NCBI GenBank assembly: GCA_950295325.1
Contig: OX485803.1
Span: 28,766,001-28,830,000 of the forward strand
From: Polytrichum commune
Lineage: Eukaryota; Streptophyta; Polytrichopsida; Polytrichales; Polytrichaceae
Direction: 5' to 3'
DNA length: 64,000 nt
The notes under the pieces were generated by a model that saw only the letters and a program-made list of their open reading frames with translations, was not told where the DNA came from and made no database searches. A program made the translations under genes and the position numbers. Of this stretch, positions 22,977 to 34,900 are shown one piece after another (positions within the stretch are counted from its first letter, which is position 1; each line of letters starts with the position of its first letter).

Positions 22977-23548
22977 AGGGCCACTTCACACATGAGCCAA
23001 GAGCCGTGACCTTGTAATGGTGAGGACCCTTGACTCTCATCCAAAGGCCGTACCATGGGTGTTGGGAAAGCCCTTTTATGTAGTCTTGGGCCGTCAAGCA
23101 TAGTGTGAAGTGAGAATGAACCATGTTGGGGGACCATTGCATATTTTGTTGACGGAAAAGAGGGGAGGAGTTGATTCAATATAGTATGTCTCCAAGCTTA
23201 TCAATTTATGATAATTACTTGGTGGTGTTTGTCTGTCCTGGAATTTGTCTTGGAATTTGTTCTGGAGTCTGCCATACAATCTGCCCTGAAATCTATCCTG
23301 CTAGAAAAATTATTAAAAAAGTCATGGTCTCCCGGAATTTGCGTCAAACCCACCTCTTGGAGGTGGGTCTGACGCAAATTCTGGGAGACCATGCACCCTT
23401 ATCCACAACCAGCCATGTAGGACTCCATGTAGACTTTTCATCCACAAACTTTTCTTTGGGCCTTTAGGCCTTCACCTCCTAGTGTGAAGTGAACTTGGAC
23501 GGTCTCCGCCTTTTCGACCAATGAGAGCTCTTAGGGCCATTGCACACA
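22977..23548. other. Junction between units 2 and 3
   Basis: This stretch is unrelated to either duplication block. It begins GGGCCACTTCACACATG, and the complementary motif GTGTGAAGTG occurs at about 23104 and 23483. It may therefore be a composite of inverted-repeat elements. It holds a near-perfect 71-bp palindrome, listed separately. No gene is seen. Confidence 0.5.
23323..23393. repeat. 71-bp near-perfect palindrome (hairpin)
   Basis: The arms start CATGGTCTCCCGGAATTTGC and end with the complement. The center is near 23358 at CCTCTTGGAGG. Only two of the first 35 arm positions mismatch, and there is almost no loop. It could be a minimal foldback element or transcribe into a tight hairpin RNA. 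A standard microRNA precursor would have a larger loop. Confidence 0.9.
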
Positions 23549-24700
23549 CAAGCAACACTTAGATGCTTAAGCAATGGACGGCAATTGTGAACAGGTGTAT
23601 TAGACAACGGCCTTCTTCAAGAGGCCTTCTCCTTTGCTAAGTGCAATCATAGCTTGAGCCATGTGACCAAGGTACACTATATTTTTGTCATAATGAGGTT
23701 CCTTTGGTTGTTTCTAGTATGAAAGATGACACCACAATGTTAATGGTAGTACGTAGTGTCACCAACCTAATACCTAGTGTCACTTATCCTATTATGAGGC
23801 ACATGCCTAGGCTACGCTTGACATTTGTATGCTTCATAATACAATGAGGCCTATGCATAGGTTACACTAATGGTCAACAAGTTGACCATTAGTGTAAATA
23901 CATGATATTTGGCATTAGAATGTTAAATAATATCTTCCTCTTGAATACTAAACTGTAAGACTAGAACTTAAAGTACTCCAAAGTGCTACACTTTATGTTA
24001 ATACACCGTACAATATTACTAATTTCAAAAAATTCACTTATAGTGACAAGTAGTGTCATGTTGATTAGCATATGTGACATTTACAAGCCTCTAGGCAATT
24101 TATTAAGTGGTAACCCTTTGCAAATAATGTACATGACACAAAAATAATGTAAACAATGTAGTGTTGTTATTAAATATAGTTAAGAGTAGGTATCTTTGAC
24201 GGTATTCAATTAAGATAAGTAAATCACAAATAGATTCGTTTAGCTTTGAACCCACTCTTTGTAAAATGTGCATTGCTTGCATGGTGATTTAAGAATCTGA
24301 ATAGTGCATGGAGCCATTTTCTTCACAAATTTTGGGCATATATGAATATCTCATTTATGATCAAAGTGAATATTTCATCGTCCCCAAAAGATGATCACTT
24401 AGGTTTCTAATTAGTTTGATTATTGATCTACGAGTGCTTAACACATTTTGCAACATTATCCAATCTCTTTTGAACACATGTCTTTTTGAGTTTGTTCTTA
24501 GATTCACATCTAGACCACACACCACTCAATATAGGTGTCCGGTTAAGATGAGTAACCAAATTAGGCCTGCTTTCCTTATTCCAAGTCTCAAATGTAACTT
24601 TGGTCTCCTTTGTTAGATGCATGATCCTTATACCATGGAATACGACATGACTTTCGGCATAATGAAATATCGACCGTCCATTGACCTTGAATATGACAAT
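23549..24700. repeat. Segmental duplication block A, unit 3 (3' part only)
   Basis: This stretch is homologous to 4925-5990 and 15830-16980 but clearly more diverged than those two are from each other. It contains a DR1 copy (24310-24585, minus) and the uninterrupted target of the Emigrant-like element near 24630. The first three quarters of block A are missing. Confidence 0.88.
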
Positions 24701-26237
24701 CCAAAATCTGCCTCAAAGCTTTACATACGATAAGACCAACCTTGAGCGGACCCTTAGTTTTCACAAAAATCCCCCACTCTGCCCCCCAATTCCGGGGATT
24801 TTCTACCACCACATAAAGTACTTATAGTTTTCCTTGTTTCTTTAACATATGCTCGTTCTCAAACATAAGGTCCTCATCTTGGGGAGGCCATGATTATGCC
24901 TTTGCAGAGTGTCTGTGAGCAGTTCCTTACTCATAATACCAATCTATAGAGGCCATAATGCCCATTGTACAAGGAAAATTACACATGCTTTATCCAATGT
25001 AATACACTCCGAGTCGGTTGTTTTGGGAGTTTTGGCCACTTCATGCGGGCTCTACCCTCAGGACAATGTGCCCTCCCTTAATACATTTACCCTATATAAA
25101 CCTACCTTGAATTGTCTGGATGGACCAGGAGAGATAAACGGATGGAAGAAGTAAACAATGATTTAATAGATAAGGCCCTCGACCCAGGTCATCCCATGAA
25201 TAAGGACCCGCCCAAGAATTGACATGTAATTGAGGAAGCCCATGGCTCAACAGCCTTATAGAGCGTAAAGCCTGCATGAGAATTTTAGGCCTCATGATCA
25301 AGTTTGTGATCAACGGCTCATGGTCGATTATGCCCTAAAGCACTAACCCATATTTTCTCTATATAACATGAGGGTCACATTATAAAGCGTTATAACCTCC
25401 GATTAGGGGACATGCCTTTTAAAAGTGCAATGCGTTGTTACATGGGCTAATGTTGTGCGTGAGGATGCACCCTGGCCCTTGGGCTTACCTATATTTTACA
25501 ATGTGGGTTGGGAGTCCTACCCTTTTATTGGCTTGTAATTTAGAAGTAGACCCTCGGTCTAGGGCGCACCACTATACAAGAAACACTATACAAGAGAAAA
25601 ACTATAGGTAAACCCTCTAGGGATTCCACGGAGGTCGATTATGTGGTGTAAGGTTCCCACCTTTAACACTACAAAATATTTCGCCAGAGGGCGTTCCGCG
25701 GACATGGAGGTTGGATATCAAGAGACCATTTCCCGTGGAACAAAAGGGTCCCTAATTCCGTGTCGGCAAGTCAGCGGACACAGAGCGCAGCCAAACAGCA
25801 GCAACTCTGTCTGCAACCCTGTCTACAACTACTCTGTCTGCAACCTTGACCATAGTACCCAACCTCTTCGATGCATCTTCTCTCTTTTGTCTCTCGATTC
25901 TCTCCGTCAAGTTCTCACAGATGCACATACATCAAGGAAAGAGGTGTTATCAATTGGCTCATGTCATCCCAAAACTATCATGGACTTAAATACCTGCTGA
26001 TCATGCATGTCCTATTTGCGCGCCTTCTCTGCAGACAAAGTTCGAGTGATCTGCAGACAAATTGGACCAGCTTGAATGTGATACTTCCTCGATGAATCCC
26101 CTGTCTCTCGTCTCTCGCTGGTTCACTTCGTCTCGAATCAGCAGCAGATCTATGCACATCAGTGGAAGAATATCAAGGATTTAGATCTCAAAATCACCTG
26201 TTTAATCTCAACGCTGGTTAATCCAAAACTACCATAC
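24701..26237. other. Spacer and upstream region of AP2-like gene 3
   Basis: No gene is recognised in 24701-25690. From about 25690 there is similarity to the region upstream of the AP2-like gene in units 1 and 2. Examples are CAGCAGCAA with CTGTCTGCAACC phrases (repeated three times at 25798-25850), and the leader phrase TTAATCTCAACGCTG near 26201. This likely contains the promoter and leader of the next gene. Confidence 0.5.
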
Positions 26238-29200
26238 ATGACTTCACCCGGAATGAGAACACCCGGTGGGAGATCGGAGGATAGAGGCGAGTTTTATGGC
26301 ATTTTAGTTCGAGGTGGAAAATATATCGTTCATATGCGGCTTCCAGGACCTGAGGGGAAGAAAACATGGATAAACATGAGTGATTTGGAGTCGGCTCAGG
26401 GGCTTGTGGAGATTTGCTCGCTGTACATTGATGGATTCAACGCTCTCCCCAGGCATCATCCCGATCGCAATGTTCACTTGTTCCAGAAGGAGGCATTCGA
26501 GGAATTTGCACTGCAGCAGCTGGAGGCAGATCGTAACTCGCACCATGAGCTTGGCATATTCCAGCGTATTGCCATGGAAGGTATGCTTTAGGGATAGGAA
26601 TATTGATATCGCTTTACCATGCTTCTGGATTTAGCTAGGTTGATGCCAGAAATTTGTTTGCATCATCGTTTTGATAGAATACGATGAGTGAAGCTGTTCC
26701 AATTTCGGAATGGAGTTTTGAAATTCACTATTGCAGATTCGACCCACGGTATTGACGACGGGAGGATTGACGAGTGCATGATGCCAACTGAGGCACCAGT
26801 ATCCAGCTTTGCTACCGATGAGGTCGGCACGAACTTGCAGAATTCTCTTCCTCAAGATTTCGGTCTTCCGTTTGATGCAGAGCTGCAGGCCGCTGGCTTT
26901 CGAGATTCAGTTGCAGCTGTTAGAACGCCGGAAGTTCCACTGTCTCCTCCTACTCACAGGCAGGCAGGAGAAAACCAGGTACATTTTTGTGTTCACTTCC
27001 CAGAATTTAAGAGGATCGATGTTGCTTATGTGAGGTGACCTTAAGATGTGAACAAGGTTCACGGAGCCATAGATCGCACATTCGCGAGTCGACTCCTTTG
27101 CGTTCTTTTCAAATATCTTGAACATGCCAATTCCCTGTCTGTCTGTCTGGATCTAGGTCATCTGTTGGAGTGGCCCGCCGGAATTTATGAGGGAGAAGCT
27201 ACGTGAGCACGAGCTTGAAGAGGAGAAAATGCAACGAAGACATAATCTTGAACGACAGAGAATGCGGCAAAGGTTTCGTCAGGATGTTCTGTCATGTTGG
27301 AGGCAGCACCGCAAAGCTCCAAATCAGGAAGCAGCGACACAGTTGGGTGAGCGGGAAGTCCTGAAGGCCTGTAAGTGTGTGCGAGAGAGGGACATAGCGA
27401 CGGCGCGTGTGGGGTTTGGAAAAGAGAAAACAGAGAAAGAAGGATGTTTATATACAGGTTTCCGGGCTCCCATCTCTGTATTTTTTTGTTTTTTTTCTTT
27501 CCAAAATGGGTCCCAGTCTATATGTCCGTCCAAATTACACCGCCCACCCCCGTCCGGGAGGCTGGGATTCTGTTGACCATATGGTCGCTGACTCGGTTTA
27601 TTTGACGAGGTAGAGATGACCACGTGGACGGACCGGATTAACTACTATTCTACATTAAAATTTAATACTACGCCTTCCAACATTTATATGGATACTTTAT
27701 CTTGCAGGTCTGGTACCCACACTACTAGGATTCTGGGAACTACCACCCACTTGCATTTGACACATGGTCTTTTGTGTCGAAGTAGTCATTTGCCAAATGG
27801 TCACTTTAAAACACATGACTATTGGGTCAATTACAAGTGTGTGTTTGAACCCACCATCCTTGTTATAGATAAATTTGTCCACTCATGCACATATACGGTC
27901 ACTAAGTTTGTAAGCTACTTGTCGATGGACCCCGCAATCATGGTAGATCCGTGGAGCCTAAGATAGTAATGTGAACTAAAAGAGTCTTTGATATTACATT
28001 ACCCATATATAATAAGTATGTGAAGTAATTATGTGCAATAACTTGGTGAGTAACTCCTTTACCTAATGGAAATATTTCGTACTAGATTTGCGCATAGAGA
28101 TGTGAGTGGAGTTAGGGCTAAGGGCTTGGTTTAGGATTCATGAGGTCTTGAGTTGGAGCCCCCTTGCCATCCACTTCTCCTAGGCTAGCACCCTAGGTAC
28201 TTGAAAATGACATGTTGGGCCCTACCTACCATTAGATTTAAGTACTTATTGTGTATATATTTTTAAACATTAACAATCTACAGTGAATTTCACTTTAGTA
28301 AAATCAAAACAAAAAATAATGGAAGTGGGTCCTACAACACATGTTGTCAGAATATTTGTAGTTTAATCAAAAGTAATATAAAAAAGAAGTGGGTCATGGA
28401 GCATAGGGTATTAGAATATCTACAATATAATATACTGACCACATAAAAAGTGTGTGAAAATGGCCATGGTTATTGCGACATGACCCAAACAACAACTATT
28501 TGATTGGAGGTGTCAAATTTGGTTACTATATTGACTGTAGTCAAATTTGCCATTTTCAAAAAAATGGAGTCAAAATTGATGTCGCCTTGACCTTGCTATC
28601 CTAATAGTGTCAATACGCCCAAGGACAAGACGTATTCCAGAAAGCATATCTGCATTGGGTGGACTTATTACTCAACTTATTGCAAAATGGACACCCACTG
28701 GACAATTCGGTCACCCACTGGACAATTCGGTCACCCACTGGGCAATTCAGTTACTTTGAAAGTTTCGTGACATAACCTCCGTGTAAGTTATTGCTAAGTT
28801 TTACAGGCCCCCCAACCTGGTTTCTACTTGGGGTTTCATGAAACCTCAACACCGAAGGAGAGCGAGTGATGAAATGAAGCAAATTACGAGGCCTCCAAGA
28901 TCACAATTGCATCACAAAAGCAATGGGTAAATTGCTTGGAGTCTCGTACTAACTCTTACCAAACCTTTTCCATTTATTGTTTATGATTATTCCTTTCCCC
29001 TTTAATCCATTTAGATCTTTCTTTTACTTTTCAAACTTCAATATTGTAATTCCAGTTCGATATTCCCATTTTCCCATTTATATTCAATATCTGCAATTTT
29101 CCTTTTGACCATTTTGTTTTGATTAAGGCTTTCTTTTTCTTTTCAAGATTTGAATGCTTACTTCCAGTTTTGTTTTTCCCATTTTCCAGTTTCTTTATGA

Positions 29201-29859
29201 CTAAAATTTTACAGTTTATTCTTATTTATTTGATTTTCTGCTATCTTTATTACTTTAAGTATACATACCCCACTTTGCTAGTTAGATTCAAATCTCATTT
29301 CTGCCTCATTTTTCTTATAGAATAATCACATCTGCCAATCCTAGCTTTTTTTTGGTCTGTTTTTACTGATTTCTTTAGTTTCTTTTACGAATTTCATTTC
29401 AAAATTCCCGAGTTTTATTCCAAATAGTTATCCCATTTTTTGTTCTTCTTCAATTTCACTATCTGCTTTTTATTATCATTCTTTTGTATAAAAAAATCCC
29501 TTGTATGTTTTGACTTATGTCGGTTGTCACAACTAGAATGATGTATGCCACTGCTAGAGAGTTCCTTGGTAGAGAGTTTCTCTGAACATTGTGTAAATTG
29601 CAAGACCTTGTAGTTGTCCAATGTTATCATTGTCTAATCCCAACCAAGTTGATTTTGTCCATATTAGTTTGCGAAGATTGCACAGTGCTGGGCTTTTTAG
29701 CTCATTTTCTGAAGCAAGGAACATGTTTCCAAAGCATTATGCTCACATGGTGGGCGTTGTGTAGGAACTCAACCAACACCTGAAAACAAAGAGCTGGACA
29801 CCATGGAGGTTATTGAAGGAGTGGATGAATGGGTGGATTCTTTGCTCTTGGATACCTAA
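26238..29859 (+). CDS. Divergent AP2/ERF-like domain protein, unit 3 (4 exons, 289 aa)
   Basis: The exons are 26238-26580, 26737-26978, 27157-27346 and 29765-29859 (870 nt, phases 1, 0, 1). It has the same layout as unit 1: a basic N-terminus, an AP2-like fold at about residues 20-75 (GKYIVHMRLPG, KTWINMSDLESA), an acidic linker rich in Ser and Thr, a charged coiled region and a short acidic end. Exon 3 is 57 nt longer than in unit 1 and adds an Arg/Gln-rich helix (RRHNLERQRMRQRFR), likely the ancestral form. In the last exon the WDELLDS motif has become VDEWVDS, so the tail is less conserved. A transcription-factor role is inferred only from the AP2-like pattern. The gene is open throughout and lies about 2.1 kb upstream of the nuclease gene on the same strand. 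Confidence 0.6.
28692..28751. repeat. 20-bp tandem repeat, three copies, in intron 3
   Basis: CACCCACTGGACAATTCGGT is present twice exactly and a third time with two changes. It lies in the last intron of AP2-like gene 3 and is absent from unit 1. Confidence 0.93.
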
Positions 29860-31933
29860 GAAACAAAGCTCAAGACCTTGCGTCACTGATGGTTTCGTGC
29901 CTTGAGTTGAATTGAATTTCAATAGATGTTCAATACGTACTCTTCTCTGCCAAATCTTCTCGTATTGACTATTGTTGTGAGAATAAACCTGACAGGCCAA
30001 CAAGCTATAGGTCACAGGCTGTGCTTTTCAAATCATAGAGGTCATACATTATGTTATTTGAATATTTGTGATAGCTTTACCATTAGGATGTGTCATATCA
30101 TTTGTGTGCATCACAATTAGTGTGAGTCAGACTACGGGATGTCTTAGACATAACCCATTTAGTCGTGTATGTGAGATTGGGGACTTGGAAAATTTGTGCA
30201 GTTACAGACTACACTACTATTCTTGTTGTTGTGAATGTGTATTGTGACCAACAAGGAAATATATAGCTGTGGACATACCACCTAATGTTTCCAAGTGAGT
30301 TACACTGCGCACCTGAATGGCCAACCTTTAGATTTATACACAGTCACTACATGGGTGGATACTATTTTTCATATAAATTTGACACCAGTGTAAAAGTGAG
30401 ACAATGCAACACCCGGCAACCTCGTTTGTGTTACCCTTGCCAATGAAAGCAAATGAATAACTTTTAGTTTCCATTGAAGGTTGGGTATATTATCACCCAC
30501 ACGCTTTGGCAAATATTCAGTTAAATATCATGGAAAACTTAGTATCGAAGTGCCAAACCTCAATTTGTCGGCACGAAGCCTGTGTTGGGGATATGCGTAG
30601 GAGAGCGTTAGTTTTAAGAGGGTTAAGAGCCTAGTTCAATCACCAAAAGCTTCCTAGTAGCTATATAAACTCATCCATTGTGGACGAAAAGAGTCTCTTG
30701 GTATGTTTCTGTAGTCTCCATTGGGTTGGTTGTCGATGGATTGTCATGAAGGTCCCTCATAGACCTGCCCAAGAAGAAGTACGTCATCCCCCAAAGAAAA
30801 CTACCACATGTCATTCCTCCAATGGCTGGGACTGACTTGAATTTCATGTGGAAACTACAATCCGGCATTGTTTTAGGTTGGTTGCAAACACAAAGTTCTC
30901 GGTTTGTAGGAGTTTTAGTAGATGCACCTGCCCCCTACTCGACTTTAGAGTGCTCTTAAAAGTTATAGCCCTTGTCCCCAGGTAGGTAGGTAGGTATAAC
31001 CCTTGTCCAAAATTTAGGTAGATAAGGTCAACACTTTTGCATAATAACTGTCGACCTATGAGCCAATCAAAACATGACACATCATCAAAAACCTTTGTCA
31101 AAATAATTATGGGTGGAATGTTTTCTGCATGGACTAAAAAACAGATGGGAGTTGTTGGAATTGCTCTCCACTTGGATGAGTGACCAATATATGGGAAGTG
31201 TATAGGGACATTGGCCACGTCGGGGGATGGCATGTTGGACAAACATTGGAGCCAATAGTCTGATTAGCTTGCAAGGGATTTGGGTGAACCAACCCATACA
31301 CTCGTTCCTTGTTGGATGCCTAAACCATTTGCCTCCAAGAAACCAGTGTACGGGTTGTTTTGCCCCAACCTCGCAAGGGGGGTTGGATTTTAGTTTACTG
31401 GAAATGGGGACAATGGTGGGGAGCCTGCGACCATGCTAGGTGTCGCATGGTGATTGGAGGCGGTCTACATTGAAATTGGAAATAGCCTCCCGGGTGGTTT
31501 GGAAGCTTTAGGACAGGATTTGTGTGCTGGGAGCTTATTAAGGTGGAAGGCGGTTGCAAACTCTTCGACACACAATACTTAAATGCCATGCTCTAGTTAT
31601 TTTTAATTTGCATGGGGTCACCTCTTTGAGACCGAGTGCGGCATTCCTGTCAGTGTTTGTGTGCGTTGTCTTATGCTTGTTGTATATTTCTCTGCATGTA
31701 AATAAGGTAACTTTTGTATACAGGACCATGATGTGTTTGTTTCTGGTTCTTGCTTTTTTTTTGTTGTTTCTGGGGAAGCAGCTGTATTATTAATTGAACT
31801 CCCAAATACAGAACACAGAATAGAGTGTTAGAGCACATGAGAGCACATTGAATGTTAATGTTCTCCATGTTTCCCAACTCCCCAAAGAGCCCAATTCAAG
31901 CTTGGAGAAACCAACAGAGAGGGGACTGTGGCC
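29860..31933. repeat. Segmental duplication block B, unit 3; upstream region of nuclease gene
   Basis: This block is homologous to 9630-11709 and 20852-22976. Here it leads straight into the nuclease start codon, so the promoter and leader of the nuclease are presumably within its right end (about 31600-31933), and are duplicated in unit 1. No separate gene is seen. Confidence 0.88.
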
Positions 31934-34900
31934 ATGGCTGCTCTGGGCGCCCCCACTGCCTGGTTCTTCCACACCAAAATTCCACTGCCCACAATGGCTG
32001 CCACCCCCAAATCTCAATCCTCACCTTGCAAATGTGTTACTGTTATGGGAAACTTGGGTACCACTGTTCGCAACCGCCAATCACCAAGTAGACGGTTGAA
32101 ATTGGTGAGGCAAAGTGAGGTGAAGAAGACGCAACCTTACGCTTTCTTAAATGTGGAGAATCTGAGGACACGCCGAACTGTACTCCCGAGGTACAAACTC
32201 TTTTTCAATTTCCCTGCTATCTTGAATCATATACGTTTTTGCAATTTTTGGGATACACCATGCCAGGGCTAGCAAGTCTTGTTATAGAAATAGCAAAGAA
32301 ATGGACACAGGAATGGACATGTGGCGTTCCAATTGCAGTCGTCAGAGTGACCATACTTTGACTGAATAGTATCATCTAGAACCAAATAGAATTTCCAGAA
32401 ACTATAAATTCAATCTCAACTCACATAACAGTCTTCAGTGGTGTCCTGATAACCTAAGAATGGTTCCATTTGGGACACACCCCTTGAATTGTATCTTGGT
32501 AGATGGAGAAGGCTGAATGTCCACAGATAGGCAACAATGAGGTATTGACTAATGAGAGCTTGCCACTTGACTTTGCTCAGCATTCACACATGCAATCAAG
32601 CATACCTTTATTCTTAGAAATTAGGTCTAGAATCTAGAGTAAGCAGAGTCCTCAAGGCTCAAGAATGTTAAATTATGAAAACATCAAAGTGATTTCAGCA
32701 GATTGATTGGTCCGAAGGTGGTGTCAAAACCAAGTTGAAATGGATGTCACATTTAAGTATTCCGCACTCACATGCTGTTGTGCAGGGATGCATTGGTCAC
32801 TCAGACACCGAGTTGTCCAACCTTAACTACGCTCTGGAGATGGGTGCTCTCGGTGTCCATAGCTGCCAGCATCAACTTCTTACCTTGGCTCAACAACTTT
32901 GCCATGGCACAAACTGAGACTCTAGGACAAGAGTGTGACAATGTTTCTCTCTACTACAATCAAGCATCGGAGTTAAAGGGTGAAGAGCTAAAACAGAAGT
33001 TGCATAAAATTGTAGCCGGCCATCAGAGCCTCTCTTATGCCCAGGTTCTGGTTTAAACCCCTAAGTAAAACATTTTCCGAGTTGTGTTTCTTGAGAATTA
33101 TCACAAAAGAGAAGTTGTGAGGCAGTGACCATCAAAAGATCACATTCATACGGATTAACATTCGAAAATCACTTCTGGTCCTTGTATAGTGAATCTTTAG
33201 GATGTGATCTTTGAAAATTCATCATAGTCACAAATCTCTTTGTTTAGATGAGATGCTTTATAGGATTCCTTGAAAATGTAGATACTATAGATTGGTGGAA
33301 AGTTGCATGCATGATATGTACTTGAAGTGATCAAATTGCCATAATGTCTTTTGAGGTTTACAGGTTACTTATTAATATTTTTTGGTTGATAGATCTTGTG
33401 CTGGTGATGGACAGTTTCATTGGCTAAGTCTTGGTGAACAGTTGTGCTAGATGAAAACTTGTTTTTTTGCAAGACCCTGATTCTGATAATTACTTGTTGG
33501 TTTTATAGTGACTGAATGCAAAAAACTAAAACCCTTTTTGAGGGTTTTAGTGTATTCCCAGGGTAGGTTTGGACTTAGTCGACTTCATCATATTCATGTT
33601 TGACAGGTTTGGAATGCTCTAAAGATTCTAGATGCTGCTGATGGCGAAACTCCAGAGACCTCTACTGACATGTAGGTGAAAGGCAATGTGATATTATGAT
33701 GAGTTTGCTCTAAAGTCCAGCCATGTTTGAATTCAGTCTTTAATGAATTACAGCGAGAAATGGAGCTTGAGCAATCACATGGTCTTTTAATTCTCATGGA
33801 AGTTTGTAAATGGGCAGAGTGGAGATTTACAGCTTAAAACGAATTCCAAAACTACTTGCAGGACAGAGTGCAGGCTGGAACCGTAAGTAGTCCTTGTATA
33901 CCTCCTTGCATCTTGGAAAGGCAATTTTTAAGCTTCTTAATACAGGTGGACAGTTATATGTCCATATATGTTTGCTTTCGTGTAGTTGACCTCTTTAAGA
34001 AATCTAATCATGTGTGTAGGAGGTGGCAGGGGAGCACTTATGGCCTCGGTCCTATGGGTTAATGGAAGGTCAACCTGAGTTTAGCGATCTCCACAACCTG
34101 CGCCCAGCTGATGTTAATGGTATGACTTGATCTAAAACTATCAAAATGTGTGTGAACTATAATTTTCTTGATGGTTGTTAGCCTTCACTCTCTTTCATCC
34201 AATGTAGATATATCAAGCAGAGAGAAATGGCAATGCCAATAGGGGAGTCTCCAATATTTTATTGGTGATATGACCCAGCTAGTGATATTCCTTGCTGCAA
34301 TTGACAATCTCATTTACTTCACATCATCAATCTTTAATTCTAGGAAATGAGTGATTCATGAATACGATTGTTGAGGGACTATCAGTGGATTTCTATAGAT
34401 ATCCAAATTGCAGCATGTGTTTTGTTGAGGAAGTTAGTCATAATCTGAGAAAGCAGCAAATTTATTTGTGAAAACCTAGCTGTGTTTGATTTGAGTCCCA
34501 AAATTCTGTGTCTACATGGTACATGTTTTCAACCATAATACTAGGTTACTGCAGTTGGCATGCTTGTATTTCTTGGCTTTTCTCTTTCATAGATGGTAAA
34601 CATGCAGGAACATAGGCATAAATTTGAATTGGGTGGACTATAAAACTGCTTGTAGTGAATTCGTCACGTGGCAACAAGTACTTTGGAGATTGCACTGTTC
34701 TGGAGACCATGCACTGCTTGGTTCCTGCGAATCATGAAGCAGCACCAGACACAGCAACCGATGCTAAAACCTGGAGACCTCCCAGTCAGGTTCACTTTTC
34801 TGCCTTCTGTGCAATCCGACGTTAAGTGGGTCAGTAATTATTTTTTGTGTTTATCACCATTGAAGATTGAGTTCGTGCCTTGTTTGTGATTGTGTAAGAG

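Noticed and set aside
28081-28170. Possible SINE head near 28100 in intron 3 of AP2-like gene 3
   Set aside because: The A-box and B-box matches are poor, and similar sequence in unit 1 is simple intron homology.
34021-34062. Apparent frameshift just before the catalytic REH motif of the nuclease
   Set aside because: Using the acceptor at 34029 and the donor at 33882 joins TGG AAC C with GG GAG CAC and gives WNREHLWP in frame, so the gene is intact.
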